NCBI RefSeq assembly: GCF_018403245.1
Contig: NZ_BOSH01000016.1
Span: 59,138 to 123,137, forward strand
Length of the DNA stretch: 64,000 nt
Direction of reading: 5' to 3'
DNA from: Paenibacillus sp. J2TS4
Lineage (GTDB): Bacteria; Bacillota; Bacilli; Paenibacillales; NBRC-103111
In this document: positions 1-8,836 of the stretch, piece after piece
How the letters are laid out: the number at the start of each line of letters is the position of its first letter
How positions within the stretch are numbered: position 1 is the first letter of the stretch
Translations under genes and position numbers: made by a program
Notes under the pieces: generated by a model
What the model was told of the DNA's origin: nothing
Seen by the model: only the letters and a program-made list of their open reading frames with translations
Databases searched by the model: none

Positions 1-432
1 GTCGTCCGTTCCGGACACTTCACGCGAGCGGTCGCGCAAGTAATGGACCGCCAGGCGGACTCCCTCCTGCATCCCCGCGACAACCTTGGCTACCGGCACG
101 CCCCGAAGCACTTCTGCGACGCCCTCGGCGACCATGGCCCCGGCCAGTACGGTAGCCGTCGTTGTGCCATCGCCAACAAGCTGTTGCTGCGAACGGGCCA
201 CTTGAACCATGAGACGGGCGGCAGGATGGGAGACATCCATCTGCTCCAGAATAGTTGCCCCATCGTTCGTAATCAGCACTTCTCCCTGTCCGCCGACCAG
301 CATCGTATCGAGCCCTTTGGGGCCAAGCGTCCCTTCGACCGCAGAGCAAATTGCGCGAACCGCTCCGGCATTATTCAACAACGCCGAGTGCCGTTCTTCT
401 CCATCGGAATGGCTTTGCTTCGTTTGACTCAT
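1..432 (-). CDS. Group III (archaeal-like TCP-1/Cpn60) chaperonin, N-terminal part
   Basis: This is the first 144 codons of an ATP-dependent protein-folding chaperonin; the gene continues past the left edge. The visible protein begins MSQTKQSHSDGEER and carries thermosome-type signatures: GPKGLDTML (about residues 38-46), ITNDGATILEQMDVSHPAA, and the nucleotide-binding GDGTTTATVLAGA. These match archaeal/eukaryotic group II chaperonins rather than GroEL. Bacterial relatives are called group III chaperonins and were described next to dnaK genes in Carboxydothermus and other Firmicutes. The ATG at 430-432 is preceded by GGAAGG. It lies 22 bp downstream of hrcA on the same strand, so it is probably co-transcribed and CIRCE-controlled. 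grpE/dnaK are expected to follow outside the window. Family is fairly certain; full length cannot be seen. Confidence 0.88.
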   Translation of the reverse strand, partial: MSQTKQSHSDGEERHSALLNNAGAVRAICSAVEGTLGPKGLDTMLVGGQGEVLITNDGATILEQMDVSHPAARLMVQVARSQQQLVGDGTTTATVLAGAMVAEGVAEVLRGVPVAKVVAGMQEGVRLAVHYLRDRSREVSGTDD

Positions 433-454
433 TCGCCGTCGTTTCCTTCCCCAA

Positions 455-1480
455 TTATTTATACCAGCGCGCCAGAAGGAGCGCCATATCTTTAGACAGG
501 TAGTCAAGCAAGCTGATTACCTTGCCATATTCCATTCTTGTTGGACCCAGAATGCCGATGGTCCCGAGACAATGTCCATCCACCGAGTACGTAGCGGTAA
601 TCAGACTGCAGTTATTGATTGCCGCCAATGAGTTCTCGCTGCCTATTCTGACCTGGATGCCTTCCGACATAGTGTCCAGCATCTTCAGGATCGCCGGCGC
701 TTCCCCTAGTGTATCGAGAATAAGCTTTACCTTGTCAACATCCCGGAATTCCGGCTGCATTAGCATATTAGTAGCGCCGCTCATGTAGATCCGATCCTCT
801 TCATGGTCTTCCAGGGCATTCTCAATAGTAAGGATCAGTTCTTCATACCCGTTTACATATTTACTTAATTCAGCGCCGATTTCGTTATAGAGCTTCGATT
901 TCAACTGAAAAAGAGGGACCTGGGCCAACCTGTTGTTCAGTATGTTAACCGCTTTTTCCACCTCAGAGACGGCCATTCCCTCGGGTATTTGGACAATCCG
1001 GTTTTCTACATGTCCCGTATTGGTTACAAATATAGCCACCGCGGTGCGGTCGTCCAATGGAATAATTTGCAGATTTTTCAGCGTCGTGCTGAACACCTCG
1101 GGGCCCAGAACGATAGAAGTATAATTCGTCAGCCCCGAAAGAATAGTCGCCGCCTGCTGAAAGACCTGCTCCATTTCATGTATTTTTTCAGCAAAAAAAA
1201 CCTTCATCACATTCAACTCGTGACTGGATAAGGTTCCATACTTTACCAAGTGATCTACATAATAACGATATCCTTTATGCGAAGGAATGCGGCCTGCAGA
1301 AGTATGCGGCTGCTCCAGGTATCCCAGTTCCTCCAGATCGGACATCTCGTTACGAATGGTTGCCGGGCTGAAGGCGACATCTCCCCGTTTGGAAATGCTT
1401 CGCGAACCTACAGGCTCGGCGGATCGAATATAATCATCGACGATAGCGTTCAATATTTTTCTTTGGCGCTCGGACAACAT
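455..1480 (-). CDS. hrcA: Heat-inducible transcription repressor HrcA
   Basis: HrcA binds CIRCE operators and represses class I heat-shock genes until unfolded protein titrates its folding helper GroE. The 341-residue protein starts MLSERQRKILNAIVDDYI, and the N-terminal winged helix contains the conserved VGSRSISKR and FSPATIRNEMSDLEELGYL segments that read DNA. The C-terminal half is the usual HrcA dimer/GAF-like region ending LLARWYK. I chose the ATG at 1478-1480, with GGGAGGG six bases upstream, over an upstream in-frame start that would add 26 unusual residues. It is the first gene after the CIRCE element and promoter at 1552-1619. The next gene is a chaperonin instead of grpE. Confidence 0.96.
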   Translation of the reverse strand: MLSERQRKILNAIVDDYIRSAEPVGSRSISKRGDVAFSPATIRNEMSDLEELGYLEQPHTSAGRIPSHKGYRYYVDHLVKYGTLSSHELNVMKVFFAEKIHEMEQVFQQAATILSGLTNYTSIVLGPEVFSTTLKNLQIIPLDDRTAVAIFVTNTGHVENRIVQIPEGMAVSEVEKAVNILNNRLAQVPLFQLKSKLYNEIGAELSKYVNGYEELILTIENALEDHEEDRIYMSGATNMLMQPEFRDVDKVKLILDTLGEAPAILKMLDTMSEGIQVRIGSENSLAAINNCSLITATYSVDGHCLGTIGILGPTRMEYGKVISLLDYLSKDMALLLARWYK

Positions 1481-1551
1481 GTCAATCCCTCCCATGCAGT
1501 TGCGAGTGCAGTACATTTTGCGGCCATGGCTTCTTACGGCCACGAGGGTCG

Positions 1552-1578
1552 TTAGCACTCCACTTAATCGAGTGCTAA
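1552..1578. promoter_or_regulatory. CIRCE operator (HrcA binding site)
   Basis: The sequence TTAGCACTC (1552-1560), a 9-base spacer and GAGTGCTAA (1570-1578) form a perfect 9-9-9 inverted repeat identical to the CIRCE consensus. It sits just downstream of the hrcA promoter, so HrcA would autoregulate the whole hrcA-chaperonin operon. Confidence 0.97.
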
Positions 1579-1589
1579 GCGTTACTACA

Positions 1590-1619
1590 AAAATACCAGA
1601 CCCAAACGCCAGTTGTCAA
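1590..1619 (-). promoter_or_regulatory. Sigma-A promoter of the hrcA operon
   Basis: On the minus strand TTGACA (1614-1619) and TATTTT (1590-1595) are 18 bases apart. The transcript would start just before or within CIRCE, the usual arrangement for HrcA control. The -35 box lies only two bases from the stop codon of the upstream acetyltransferase gene. Confidence 0.8.
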
Positions 1620-1620
1620 G

Positions 1621-2082
1621 TTAATCCAATCGTCTGAGCACGGCAATTTCATCGCAGCAATGCTGTTTTTTACAATGGATGCAGTCGGTCCAAACCTTTT
1701 CCGGAAAAATATCTTTAGGAACGACTGTAAACCCCATTTTTTCAAAAAAAGCAACCTCATAAGTCAGCGCCATAACCTTCGGAATTTTCTTTTCTCCCGC
1801 TTCCTGCAGTAAATAATCGACCAGCCTTCTGCCAATTCCTCTTCCTTTGCAATCCTCTGCCACACCGAGCGAACGGATCTCAACCAGATCCTTCCCCAGC
1901 TGACACAAGGAACCGCAGCCCAGCAGCCGACCGTCTTCTTCAGCGATAACAAAGGAATCCAGGGAATATTTAAGCATTTCTTTGGACCGGGGGAGCATGA
2001 TTCCCTTCTCCGCATAGCTTTGGATAAGAAGGTACAAGCTGTCCAAATCTTGCTCTTTCGCTTTTCTGCAAACTACCGCCAT
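1621..2082 (-). CDS. GNAT N-acetyltransferase, short ArgA-like type
   Basis: This 153-residue protein is a single GNAT domain that transfers an acetyl group from acetyl-CoA to an amine. The acetyl-CoA loop is visible as VAEDCKGRGIGRRLVDYLL, and the family beta-4 strand as VEIRSLGV. The C-terminal tail CIHCKKQHCCDE, together with FFEKMGF, resembles short stand-alone N-acetylglutamate-synthase-like proteins, so arginine biosynthesis is possible but not proven. The upstream reading frame allows a TTG at 2103 and two closely spaced ATGs; I prefer the ATG at 2082 because GGCGGTG lies six bases before it. It sits between hemW and the hrcA promoter and is probably transcribed separately from hrcA. 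Confidence 0.75.
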   Translation of the reverse strand: MAVVCRKAKEQDLDSLYLLIQSYAEKGIMLPRSKEMLKYSLDSFVIAEEDGRLLGCGSLCQLGKDLVEIRSLGVAEDCKGRGIGRRLVDYLLQEAGEKKIPKVMALTYEVAFFEKMGFTVVPKDIFPEKVWTDCIHCKKQHCCDEIAVLRRLD

Positions 2083-2219
2083 CACCATCACCGCCAATTT
2101 CAATCTTATAGAGGTTTTTCAAAAAGTCCCCTAACCCATTCGTACTCTCTATTTCTAGTGTTTTACAATATCGAGTTAAAAGATATAGGTATAAATATAC
2201 AACACACTGAATAATTAAC

Positions 2220-3380
2220 TCAAGATAAAATTCCGATAAATTCAGCAAAAACTTCATTCCCGAATAAAACGCCCTGCTCGGACAAGCGGATTCTGTCATT
2301 ATCCACCTCCAGCAGCCCTCGTTCTATTAAGCGATTTACCGTAGGCCCGAATTCCTCCACCAAGGCAATCCCGAATTGACGGGCAAAATCAGCCTTCGAC
2401 ACTCCGTTCAGCACTCTCAAGCCGACCATCATAAAGTCTTCCATCGCTTCATTACGGGAGACCTCGAGAGCTTCCATCCGCGGAAGTCCCTGAGCCGCAG
2501 CATCAATGTATGCTTGCACCCCTTTGACATTGATATGGCGTCTTCCTTCCATATAACCGTGGGCTCCGGCACCGAGTCCGTAGTAGCTTCGGTTATGCCA
2601 GTACATTAAATTATGCCGGCTCTCATAACCGGGGAGGGCAAAGTTGCTGATTTCATATTGGCTGTACCCGGCCTCCTTAAGCTTGTTCATCGTCAGGAGG
2701 TACATACCGAGCTCGTCCTCTTCTTCGGGAAGCGGCAGCTCGTTTTTTTGATAGAGGGTATGGAACAATGTGTTCTCCTCCACCTTCAGAGCGTAAATCG
2801 AATAGTGCTGTAAATCAAGCTTAAGCGCCTTGTCCAGCGAGTCATTCATCATCGATACCGTTTGCTCGGGCAGACCCAGCATCAGGTCAATGGACAGATT
2901 GGCAAACCCCAGCCGCTTCGCATTGGCGATACTCTCATATACATCGTCCACCGTATGAATCCGGCCGATCCGCTTCAGCAAGTCCGGATTGAACGACTGG
3001 ACTCCGAAGCTGATCCGGTTAACCCCGCCCGCTTTCATAACAGCCAGTTTATCCGCATCTGTCGTTCCAGGGTTGGCTTCCATTGTAAATTCAAAGTTAT
3101 CCGTCCGATGGGGAAAATAAGTCTGAACGAGGCTTAAAAACCGTTCCATCTGCTCCGGCAGCAATACCGTCGGGGTTCCCCCTCCGACGAACACCGTTTC
3201 CACTAGCTCTGCCGGATAGTGCTCCACCGTCGCCTGCATTTCCCTCTCCAGCGCATCCAAATAATCGTTTACGGGCTGCCCTTTAAGCACATAGGTATTG
3301 AAATCGCAGTAATGACACCTATTGGTACAAAAGGGGATATGAATATATACCGCCCTGGCGGGTGTATAAAACGGCTTCAT
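2220..3380 (-). CDS. hemW: Radical SAM heme chaperone HemW
   Basis: The 386-residue protein is the HemW (formerly HemN-like) radical SAM family member that binds heme and is thought to deliver it to respiratory enzymes; it is not a true coproporphyrinogen dehydrogenase. The [4Fe-4S] cluster motif CTNRCHYC is at about residues 18-25, followed by FVGGGTPTVL, EANPGT and SFGVQSF, all typical of this family. The C-terminal HemW region contains YGLGAGAHGY. The gene lies directly downstream of lepA, as in Bacillus. A terminator at 3511-3543 separates the two, so hemW probably has its own promoter. Confidence 0.93.
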   Translation of the reverse strand: MKPFYTPARAVYIHIPFCTNRCHYCDFNTYVLKGQPVNDYLDALEREMQATVEHYPAELVETVFVGGGTPTVLLPEQMERFLSLVQTYFPHRTDNFEFTMEANPGTTDADKLAVMKAGGVNRISFGVQSFNPDLLKRIGRIHTVDDVYESIANAKRLGFANLSIDLMLGLPEQTVSMMNDSLDKALKLDLQHYSIYALKVEENTLFHTLYQKNELPLPEEEDELGMYLLTMNKLKEAGYSQYEISNFALPGYESRHNLMYWHNRSYYGLGAGAHGYMEGRRHINVKGVQAYIDAAAQGLPRMEALEVSRNEAMEDFMMVGLRVLNGVSKADFARQFGIALVEEFGPTVNRLIERGLLEVDNDRIRLSEQGVLFGNEVFAEFIGILS

Positions 3381-3510
3381 CCGGGCATCCTCCTGTCCAT
3401 TTACTGTAGTTGCAAGGATAAACGTCTATCACCGTCCGTTGGACAGGCGCGTTTACCGATGAAATATAAGAACAGGGATAAGGTGATAACTTATATCTTC
3501 TTATATTTTG

Positions 3511-3543
3511 AAAAAAGGCAGGAAGGCGTGAATGCCTCCTGCC
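3511..3543 (-). terminator. Rho-independent terminator of lepA
   Basis: Reading the minus strand, GGCAGGAGGC pairs with GCCTTCCTGCC around a short loop and is followed by six T residues. It lies about 33 bases after the lepA stop codon. Confidence 0.88.
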
Positions 3544-3575
3544 GGAATATATGCGACCGATGCTTGCGGGCATCG

Positions 3576-5393
3576 TCAGTTATCGTCCAAGCTGAGAACA
3601 GCCATAAACGCTTCCTGGGGAACTTCCACATTCCCGATCTGCTTCATCCGTTTCTTTCCTTCTTTTTGCTTCTCCAACAACTTCCGCTTTCGTGATATGT
3701 CTCCGCCATAGCATTTGGCCAGTACGTTCTTGCGCATCGCCTTAACCGTTTCTCTCGCCAGAACCTTCTGTCCGATAGCGGCCTGGACGGGCACCTCGAA
3801 CATTTGGCGAGGAATCAGCTCTTTCAGCTTCTCGCATATTTGGCGTCCGCGATGGTAGGCGCGATCCCGATGAACGATGAACGACAGCGCGTCCACCTGC
3901 TCCCCGTTCAATAGAATATCCATCTTCACCAGGTTGGAACGCTTGTAACCCGACAAGTCGTAATCGAACGATGCGTAGCCTTTAGTCGACGATTTAAGCC
4001 GATCGAAGAAATCGTACACGATTTCCGACAAGGGAATGTCATAGGTGAGCGTAACCCGATTCGTGTCCAAATACTCCAGATTGATATACTCTCCGCGCTT
4101 GCTCTGACACAACTCCATAACCGTCCCCACAAAATCGTTAGGCACGATAATCGCCGCTTTGACAAACGGCTCTTCCACGTATTCAATCTTCCCTTGCTCA
4201 GGATAATCGGAAGGGTTGTCGATTTCAATCGTTTCACCGTTGGACAGCGTTACCTTGAAGATAACACTTGGCGCGGTCGTTATGAGCGGAATGTTGAATT
4301 CCCGCTCGATCCGTTCCTGAATGATCTCCATATGAAGCAAGCCAAGAAAACCGCAGCGGAACCCGAAGCCGAGCGCAGAGGACGTCTCGGGATCATAGCG
4401 AAGAGAGGCGTCGTTAAGCTCAAGCCGCTCCAACGCTTCCCGCAGATCGTCATAATCTGATGTCTCGATCGGATACATTCCGCAGAAAACCATCGGATTG
4501 ATCCGGCGATAACCGGGCAACGGCTCCAGTGTCGGATTTTTGGCATCCGTTATCGTATCCCCTACACGTGTATCTTTAACATTCTTAATGCCGGCCACGA
4601 TAAACCCGACATCTCCGACATGCAGCTCGTCCACGATCGTCATCCTCGGCATAAACGCCCCGACCTCGATCACATCGAACGATTTGTCCGTCGCCATAAA
4701 TTTAATTCTGGACCCCGCCTTGATCGACCCATTAACTACCCTCACGTAAACAACAACCCCTCTGTAAGGGTCGTAGTGAGAGTCAAAAATAAGCGCCTTA
4801 AGCGGCTCATCCGGCTCTCCTTGCGGAGCGGGGACCTTGGTGACGATCTGCTCCAATATGTCCTTGATCCCGATCCCGGCCTTGGCGGAAGCAAGAACCG
4901 CCTCACTTGCGTCCAGACCGATAACATCCTCGATCTCTTGCTTGATCCGATCCGGTTCTGCGCTGGGCAAGTCGATTTTGTTAATCACGGGCAAAATCTC
5001 CAAGTCGTTGTCCAACGCCAAGTATACGTTGGCCAGCGTCTGGGCTTCTATTCCTTGCGCCGCATCGACGACCAGCAGAGCACCCTCGCAGGCCGCAAGG
5101 CTGCGGGACACTTCATAAGTAAAGTCGACGTGCCCTGGAGTATCGATCAGATTGAGGATATAGGTCTCACCGTCATCCGCCTTATAGTTCAAGCGGACGG
5201 CATGCAGCTTGATCGTTATTCCTCTTTCCCGTTCCAGATCCATCTGGTCAAGAACCTGATCCTGCATTTCCCTAGTCGTCAACGCTCCGGTATACTCCAG
5301 TATCCTGTCCGCAAGCGTAGATTTGCCGTGGTCAATATGCGCAATAATTGAGAAATTCCTAATGTTTTGTTGTCTTACACGAATATCCGTCAT
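3576..5393 (-). CDS. lepA: Elongation factor 4 (LepA), ribosome-associated GTPase
   Basis: LepA is a translational GTPase that helps ribosome biogenesis/initiation and can back-translocate stalled ribosomes. The 605-residue protein has G1 AHIDHGKST, G3 DTPGHVDF and G4 NKIDLP in the first 135 residues, EF-G-like domains, and the LepA-specific lysine-rich C-terminal domain (RKNVLAKCYGGDISRKRK). I chose the ATG at 5391-5393 (MTDIRVRQQNIRNF), preceded by GGGGGT; an upstream in-frame start adds nine unlikely residues. The upstream neighbours are the yqxA-like gene and spoIIP, the conserved Bacillus order. Confidence 0.97.
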   Translation of the reverse strand: MTDIRVRQQNIRNFSIIAHIDHGKSTLADRILEYTGALTTREMQDQVLDQMDLERERGITIKLHAVRLNYKADDGETYILNLIDTPGHVDFTYEVSRSLAACEGALLVVDAAQGIEAQTLANVYLALDNDLEILPVINKIDLPSAEPDRIKQEIEDVIGLDASEAVLASAKAGIGIKDILEQIVTKVPAPQGEPDEPLKALIFDSHYDPYRGVVVYVRVVNGSIKAGSRIKFMATDKSFDVIEVGAFMPRMTIVDELHVGDVGFIVAGIKNVKDTRVGDTITDAKNPTLEPLPGYRRINPMVFCGMYPIETSDYDDLREALERLELNDASLRYDPETSSALGFGFRCGFLGLLHMEIIQERIEREFNIPLITTAPSVIFKVTLSNGETIEIDNPSDYPEQGKIEYVEEPFVKAAIIVPNDFVGTVMELCQSKRGEYINLEYLDTNRVTLTYDIPLSEIVYDFFDRLKSSTKGYASFDYDLSGYKRSNLVKMDILLNGEQVDALSFIVHRDRAYHRGRQICEKLKELIPRQMFEVPVQAAIGQKVLARETVKAMRKNVLAKCYGGDISRKRKLLEKQKEGKKRMKQIGNVEVPQEAFMAVLSLDDN

Positions 5394-5471
5394 GCTTACC
5401 CCCAAAAGAGCAATATACAATGGCTATCATTATAGCATGTGGAGGGAACAGACATCAATGAGAAAGAAATA

Positions 5472-5879
5472 TCAGCCGAATAACGAGTCGACCAAACTAA
5501 CGAGTATTTTCATGACGAGCTCGCACAGCCAGCGAACGACCTCTCCGATTTTGTTCAGCAGCTTGTTCAAAAATGATTCCTGAATCCTTAGCTCGGGCTC
5601 CGGCCGGAACGGTCCGGCCGGAGAATTCCCCTCGCGGCCGAATTCATTCTTCGAAGCGGCACCGGCCGAGGCAGCGACTGTCATCCGGTCGCCCCCTTCT
5701 GTCTGACGTAGTCCGGTATCCGCTGCTTCCTTGGCCTCCGGTTCTTTAGAGGGGAGCGGCACGATTTCGGGGAGCGAGGAAATCGAATCGTTATCCGTCG
5801 ACATCACGTCAATGCCATAGAATATGCCGGCAACGAAGATCATCCCCAAGAACAATAATCGGAAAGAGAATCGTTTCAT
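5472..5879 (-). CDS. YqxA-like (DUF3679-type) membrane-anchored protein
   Basis: This 135-residue protein has an N-terminal hydrophobic anchor (FSFRLLFLGMIFVAGIFYGI), a poorly conserved Pro/Glu/Ala-rich middle, and an amphipathic C-terminus (about residues 105-135, FLNKLLNKIGEVVRWL). The family call comes mainly from position: B. subtilis has yqxA exactly between spoIIP and lepA. The start at 5879 (MKRFSF) has GAGGTG six bases upstream and lies 11 bases after the spoIIP stop, so the two are probably co-transcribed. A role in sporulation is inferred from context only. Confidence 0.65.
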   Translation of the reverse strand: MKRFSFRLLFLGMIFVAGIFYGIDVMSTDNDSISSLPEIVPLPSKEPEAKEAADTGLRQTEGGDRMTVAASAGAASKNEFGREGNSPAGPFRPEPELRIQESFLNKLLNKIGEVVRWLCELVMKILVSLVDSLFG

Positions 5880-5889
5880 GACCATCACC

Positions 5890-7107
5890 TCAATCGCTCG
5901 TTGTGCCGGCTGGAGCGTTTACTTTCTCCGCATTCCAATAAATTTCAGATATAACTTCCGCCAGAATATCTGCGGTTCTGTAGCTTTCCTCCAATGTGTT
6001 GAACGGCCCCCCAACCTCAATCAGTACACTATTGGGAGACAGAGATTGATTATATTCGGCGTCCCCTTGATGAGCCGATTTCCCCCAGATTCCCCTCGAC
6101 AATCCTGGCATTTTTTCCTCCAGCTTATCGTGAATCCCCGCGGCGAACTGCTCGTTTTGCTGCCAGTCCGGATTTCTTTGCCCGATAATGAAGTAAACCT
6201 GGGCGTAATCGACCCCGTTAATGGTAACGGTCGTCTTATCACGAGGAAGCGAATCTCTATGGATATCGAATACGAAATTGATCTCCGGATGAGCGGCAAA
6301 AGCTTCCTTCACCGTACTTCGGGAATACTTATAGGATTTGTACCAGCTGTAATCCGCTTGGGTTTTCTTATATTCCGGACTGTAATCAACGGCTCCGACA
6401 CCGTATTCCTCCAGCTTATCCGCCAATCGCTTGCCGACCAGCGTAATGTTCATGCTCTCATCGTAGGCTTTGTCCGCTTCCGTAATATCGAGCTCCGGAA
6501 CCCACGATTCTTCATAATGAGTATGGTAGATCAGCACGACCTTCTTCCCTTGTGTCGTCTGTGCCTCCTGGGACGGAGGAGACGAAGGAGATGGGGAAGG
6601 ACTGGGAATGGGACTGGGCTCGGGAGGCGGAGCTTGCGGCCCTTCTCCCTGTTGGGGATCCGTCCCGCCTGGAGATGGCCCGTAATCCTGCGGCGGTTCG
6701 GACGAAGAGGTTCCCCGAATAGGGGTTGCGCTCATTTTGCCAAGACCGGGAACTTCTCTGGCCAACAAGGTTTTAGGATCCTTGGGGTTAATATCGGTAA
6801 TAAGGCGGAACACAAAGCCGAACACGTTCTCTCCCGAAAAAGTTGACTCTCTTTCCCGATTGAGCTGGGGAATCTCCAAACCGATCATATCGATAAAAAA
6901 ATCGTTGGACACTTGTGCGGCCAAGCCTTTCATCGATGAGATGGGAGAATTCCGCAAGTAGCTTTGCGCATAGCCCCCCAAGCCTAAAAAAACAAAAAAC
7001 AACAGCGTGCTCAAAGATAAAATGAGTAAGTTTTTGGTCATGGTTCGGACATTTTGCGCGGTTTTACGAATTTTGCTTAAATCCATCGTGAACGCTGTCC
7101 ATTTCAT
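5890..7107 (-). CDS. spoIIP: Stage II sporulation protein P, peptidoglycan amidase/endopeptidase
   Basis: SpoIIP is part of the SpoIID-SpoIIM-SpoIIP machine that degrades septal peptidoglycan to drive engulfment of the forespore. The 405-residue protein has an N-terminal membrane anchor (about residues 24-46, LLILSLSTLLFFVFLG), a Pro/Ser-rich linker (about 140-185, with a PSPSPSPSS stretch), and the C-terminal SpoIIP catalytic domain. Zinc-site and active-site segments are visible as IYHTHYEESW, FDIHRDS and IEVGGPFNT. The ATG at 7107 has GGAGGAAG upstream. In Bacillus spoIIP follows gpr directly; here the two are separated by about 2 kb holding a HAD gene and two repeat arrays. Confidence 0.95.
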   Translation of the reverse strand: MKWTAFTMDLSKIRKTAQNVRTMTKNLLILSLSTLLFFVFLGLGGYAQSYLRNSPISSMKGLAAQVSNDFFIDMIGLEIPQLNRERESTFSGENVFGFVFRLITDINPKDPKTLLAREVPGLGKMSATPIRGTSSSEPPQDYGPSPGGTDPQQGEGPQAPPPEPSPIPSPSPSPSSPPSQEAQTTQGKKVVLIYHTHYEESWVPELDITEADKAYDESMNITLVGKRLADKLEEYGVGAVDYSPEYKKTQADYSWYKSYKYSRSTVKEAFAAHPEINFVFDIHRDSLPRDKTTVTINGVDYAQVYFIIGQRNPDWQQNEQFAAGIHDKLEEKMPGLSRGIWGKSAHQGDAEYNQSLSPNSVLIEVGGPFNTLEESYRTADILAEVISEIYWNAEKVNAPAGTTSD

Positions 7108-7282
7108 ATCGCTTCCTCCGATCCCGTTGTTAGTTTCATAGAGTGCGGCAACTGCTATCTACTAACAAATCTATGAAACAGAAAAGGAAGATAGAACTTA
7201 GGACGGCGGCGAAAATGTTTTATGTCCTATTTGCGACTATTTAGCCATCTATGCCTCAGTTGGGTGCCAGAGGCAGATTAGT

Positions 7283-7562
7283 TGCAGTGTTGCGTCCTGC
7301 AAGGCAACAATGTTTACTTGCTGTTGAGGCCGGTTAGGTGCAGTGTTGCGCCGGTGAGACAAATTAGCCTCCCCACTAACAATCGACTGCAATTGTACAG
7401 TCGTTTTGCCCAGAATCCGCTCTTTTTAATACAACGCCTGCAATTCTGCAGTCAAATCTTTAGATCCGTCCAATTTCGGGCCTAAATGACCGAATCTACT
7501 GTACATTTGCAGTAGATCTGGCGAAATGAGATCAAAAGTTGCCCATCGACTGCACATTTGCA
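7283..7562. repeat. Intergenic array of TGCA-N4-TGCA motifs (array A)
   Basis: The 614-base gap 7108-7721 has no convincing gene. It contains six copies of a 12-bp motif with consensus TGCA-N4-TRCR at 7283, 7339, 7388, 7439, 7500 and 7551, that is, steps of 56, 49, 51, 61 and 51 bp. Several copies sit in larger inverted repeats, for example CGACTG (7384) with CAGTCG (7398), and TCTACT (7495) with AGTAGA (7511). The same motif recurs at 8841-8964 and 23604-23665. No other feature was seen in the gap apart from the spoIIP leader. Confidence 0.7.
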
Positions 7563-7721
7563 TTCCTTTTATAACACTTGAGAAGAGATGCTGCTTTCAC
7601 CTTGAGATCTATCCATTCTGTATATATCAAGCGGAAACGGCTGCAGCTGTCCTCTACTGGCGGAATAACGTTTCGCGGTGATCCCCATGATGATGGGTGT
7701 TAATCTTGTACATTCTGGCAT

Positions 7722-7748
7722 TAAAAAACGGACGATACACTCGTCCGC
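7722..7748 (-). terminator. Terminator after the HAD hydrolase gene
   Basis: On the minus strand CGGACGA (7741-7747) pairs with TCGTCCG (7729-7735) around a five-base loop, followed by TTTTTT. The hairpin begins immediately after the TAG stop at 7751. Confidence 0.88.
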
Positions 7749-7750
7749 TG

Positions 7751-8482
7751 CTACTTCGTATATTCTTGGATGGCATAACGAATTTCTCTAAGAGATGACA
7801 GAGTCAGAAACGCTCCTTGCGGCTTGGTCTCTACCTCTACTACATTAAATGACCAATCGTTCGGTGCCGGCAAATAGATAGAGTGAATGCCGGCTTCCAA
7901 AGCAGGCAGCACATCCGTCCGCATCGAGTTGCCGATCATCCAGGTCTGTTTGCGGTCAAACTGGCTGCTCTTCAGAATACCGTTCAACGCTTCCGTATTT
8001 TTGTGCTGGCGGACGAACATCCGATTCTCGAAGAAGGGTCCGATCCCGACCTGCTTTACTTTCTTCTGCTGAATGGCGGGAACCCCCCCGGTATACAGGC
8101 ACAACAGATGTCCATCTGTTTGAAGCTCCGCCAATGTTTCCTGCATATACGGATACGGCTCAGCCTCTTGGTCGTATACGGACCAGCCCAGTTCACGCAG
8201 CCAATCCATTTCTTTAGGAGAGCTCAGCCGTCCGTAAACGGCGGCAAAGTGCGAATAAGTATCCACCAACGATTGGGGAAAATGCTCATCGGTAAACCCG
8301 TTCCGGGTGACCCCGGAAATATCGATTTCCAGCTGCTTTTGTTTAATTTCTTCAGCAGCCAGCCCGTAATCTTTAAACCATAGTTCCAACTGGTCGGCAA
8401 ATTGATCGATAATGCTCTGAAAATATTTGTTGCAATGAATTAATGTATCGTCCAGATCGAACAACAACGTTTGCTTTGTCAT
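7751..8482 (-). CDS. HAD-superfamily hydrolase
   Basis: The 243-residue protein is a haloacid-dehalogenase-type phosphatase of unknown substrate. Motif I is FDLDDTLIHC (nucleophile Asp), motif II is LYTGG, the motif III lysine is in QKKVKQVGI, and motif IV is GNSMRTDVLPALEAG. A helical cap occupies about residues 20-105. AAGGGG precedes the ATG at 8482. It has its own terminator and lies alone between spoIIP and gpr, flanked on both sides by TGCA-N4-TGCA arrays, which suggests a later insertion into the ancestral gpr-spoIIP pair. Confidence 0.85.
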   Translation of the reverse strand: MTKQTLLFDLDDTLIHCNKYFQSIIDQFADQLELWFKDYGLAAEEIKQKQLEIDISGVTRNGFTDEHFPQSLVDTYSHFAAVYGRLSSPKEMDWLRELGWSVYDQEAEPYPYMQETLAELQTDGHLLCLYTGGVPAIQQKKVKQVGIGPFFENRMFVRQHKNTEALNGILKSSQFDRKQTWMIGNSMRTDVLPALEAGIHSIYLPAPNDWSFNVVEVETKPQGAFLTLSSLREIRYAIQEYTK

Positions 8483-8836
8483 AACTATTACCCCTTAATC
8501 TGACTATCCCTCTAATATATCAAAGGTTAGCGAAAAGTTCTATGCATACCGTTTTTTAAAATGGAATCTATTCCAAAGAAAATCAGAGAGGTTTCAAGTA
8601 CGTTAGACATGGGTCTCCCGTTAAAGCGACTATGACAAGCGGTAAAATCTACTAAGAGAATATACATCATTTTTGAACAGAACCAGTAAATTTTTATCGC
8701 CTGTTGTTCAATTCCAAGCTGTAGTATCGTAAAGCTCGGCGAACAATCTTACCGGATCGCTAAAGATTTGCTGCATGCGGATAGAAGGTGCATGCAAGTA
8801 CGTCTTGAGGGAGCCTCTCGCCCGAAAAGGTAAAAA

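Noticed and set aside
43..495. Plus-strand frames opposite the left-edge chaperonin and hrcA
   Set aside because: The minus strand gives a coherent chaperonin with GDGTTTATV and a ribosome-binding site; the plus-strand translations have no recognisable domain and are antisense shadows.
7283..7562. CRISPR array
   Set aside because: The conserved part is only 12 bp with internal variation, the intervals vary from 49 to 61 bp, and there are no cas genes.
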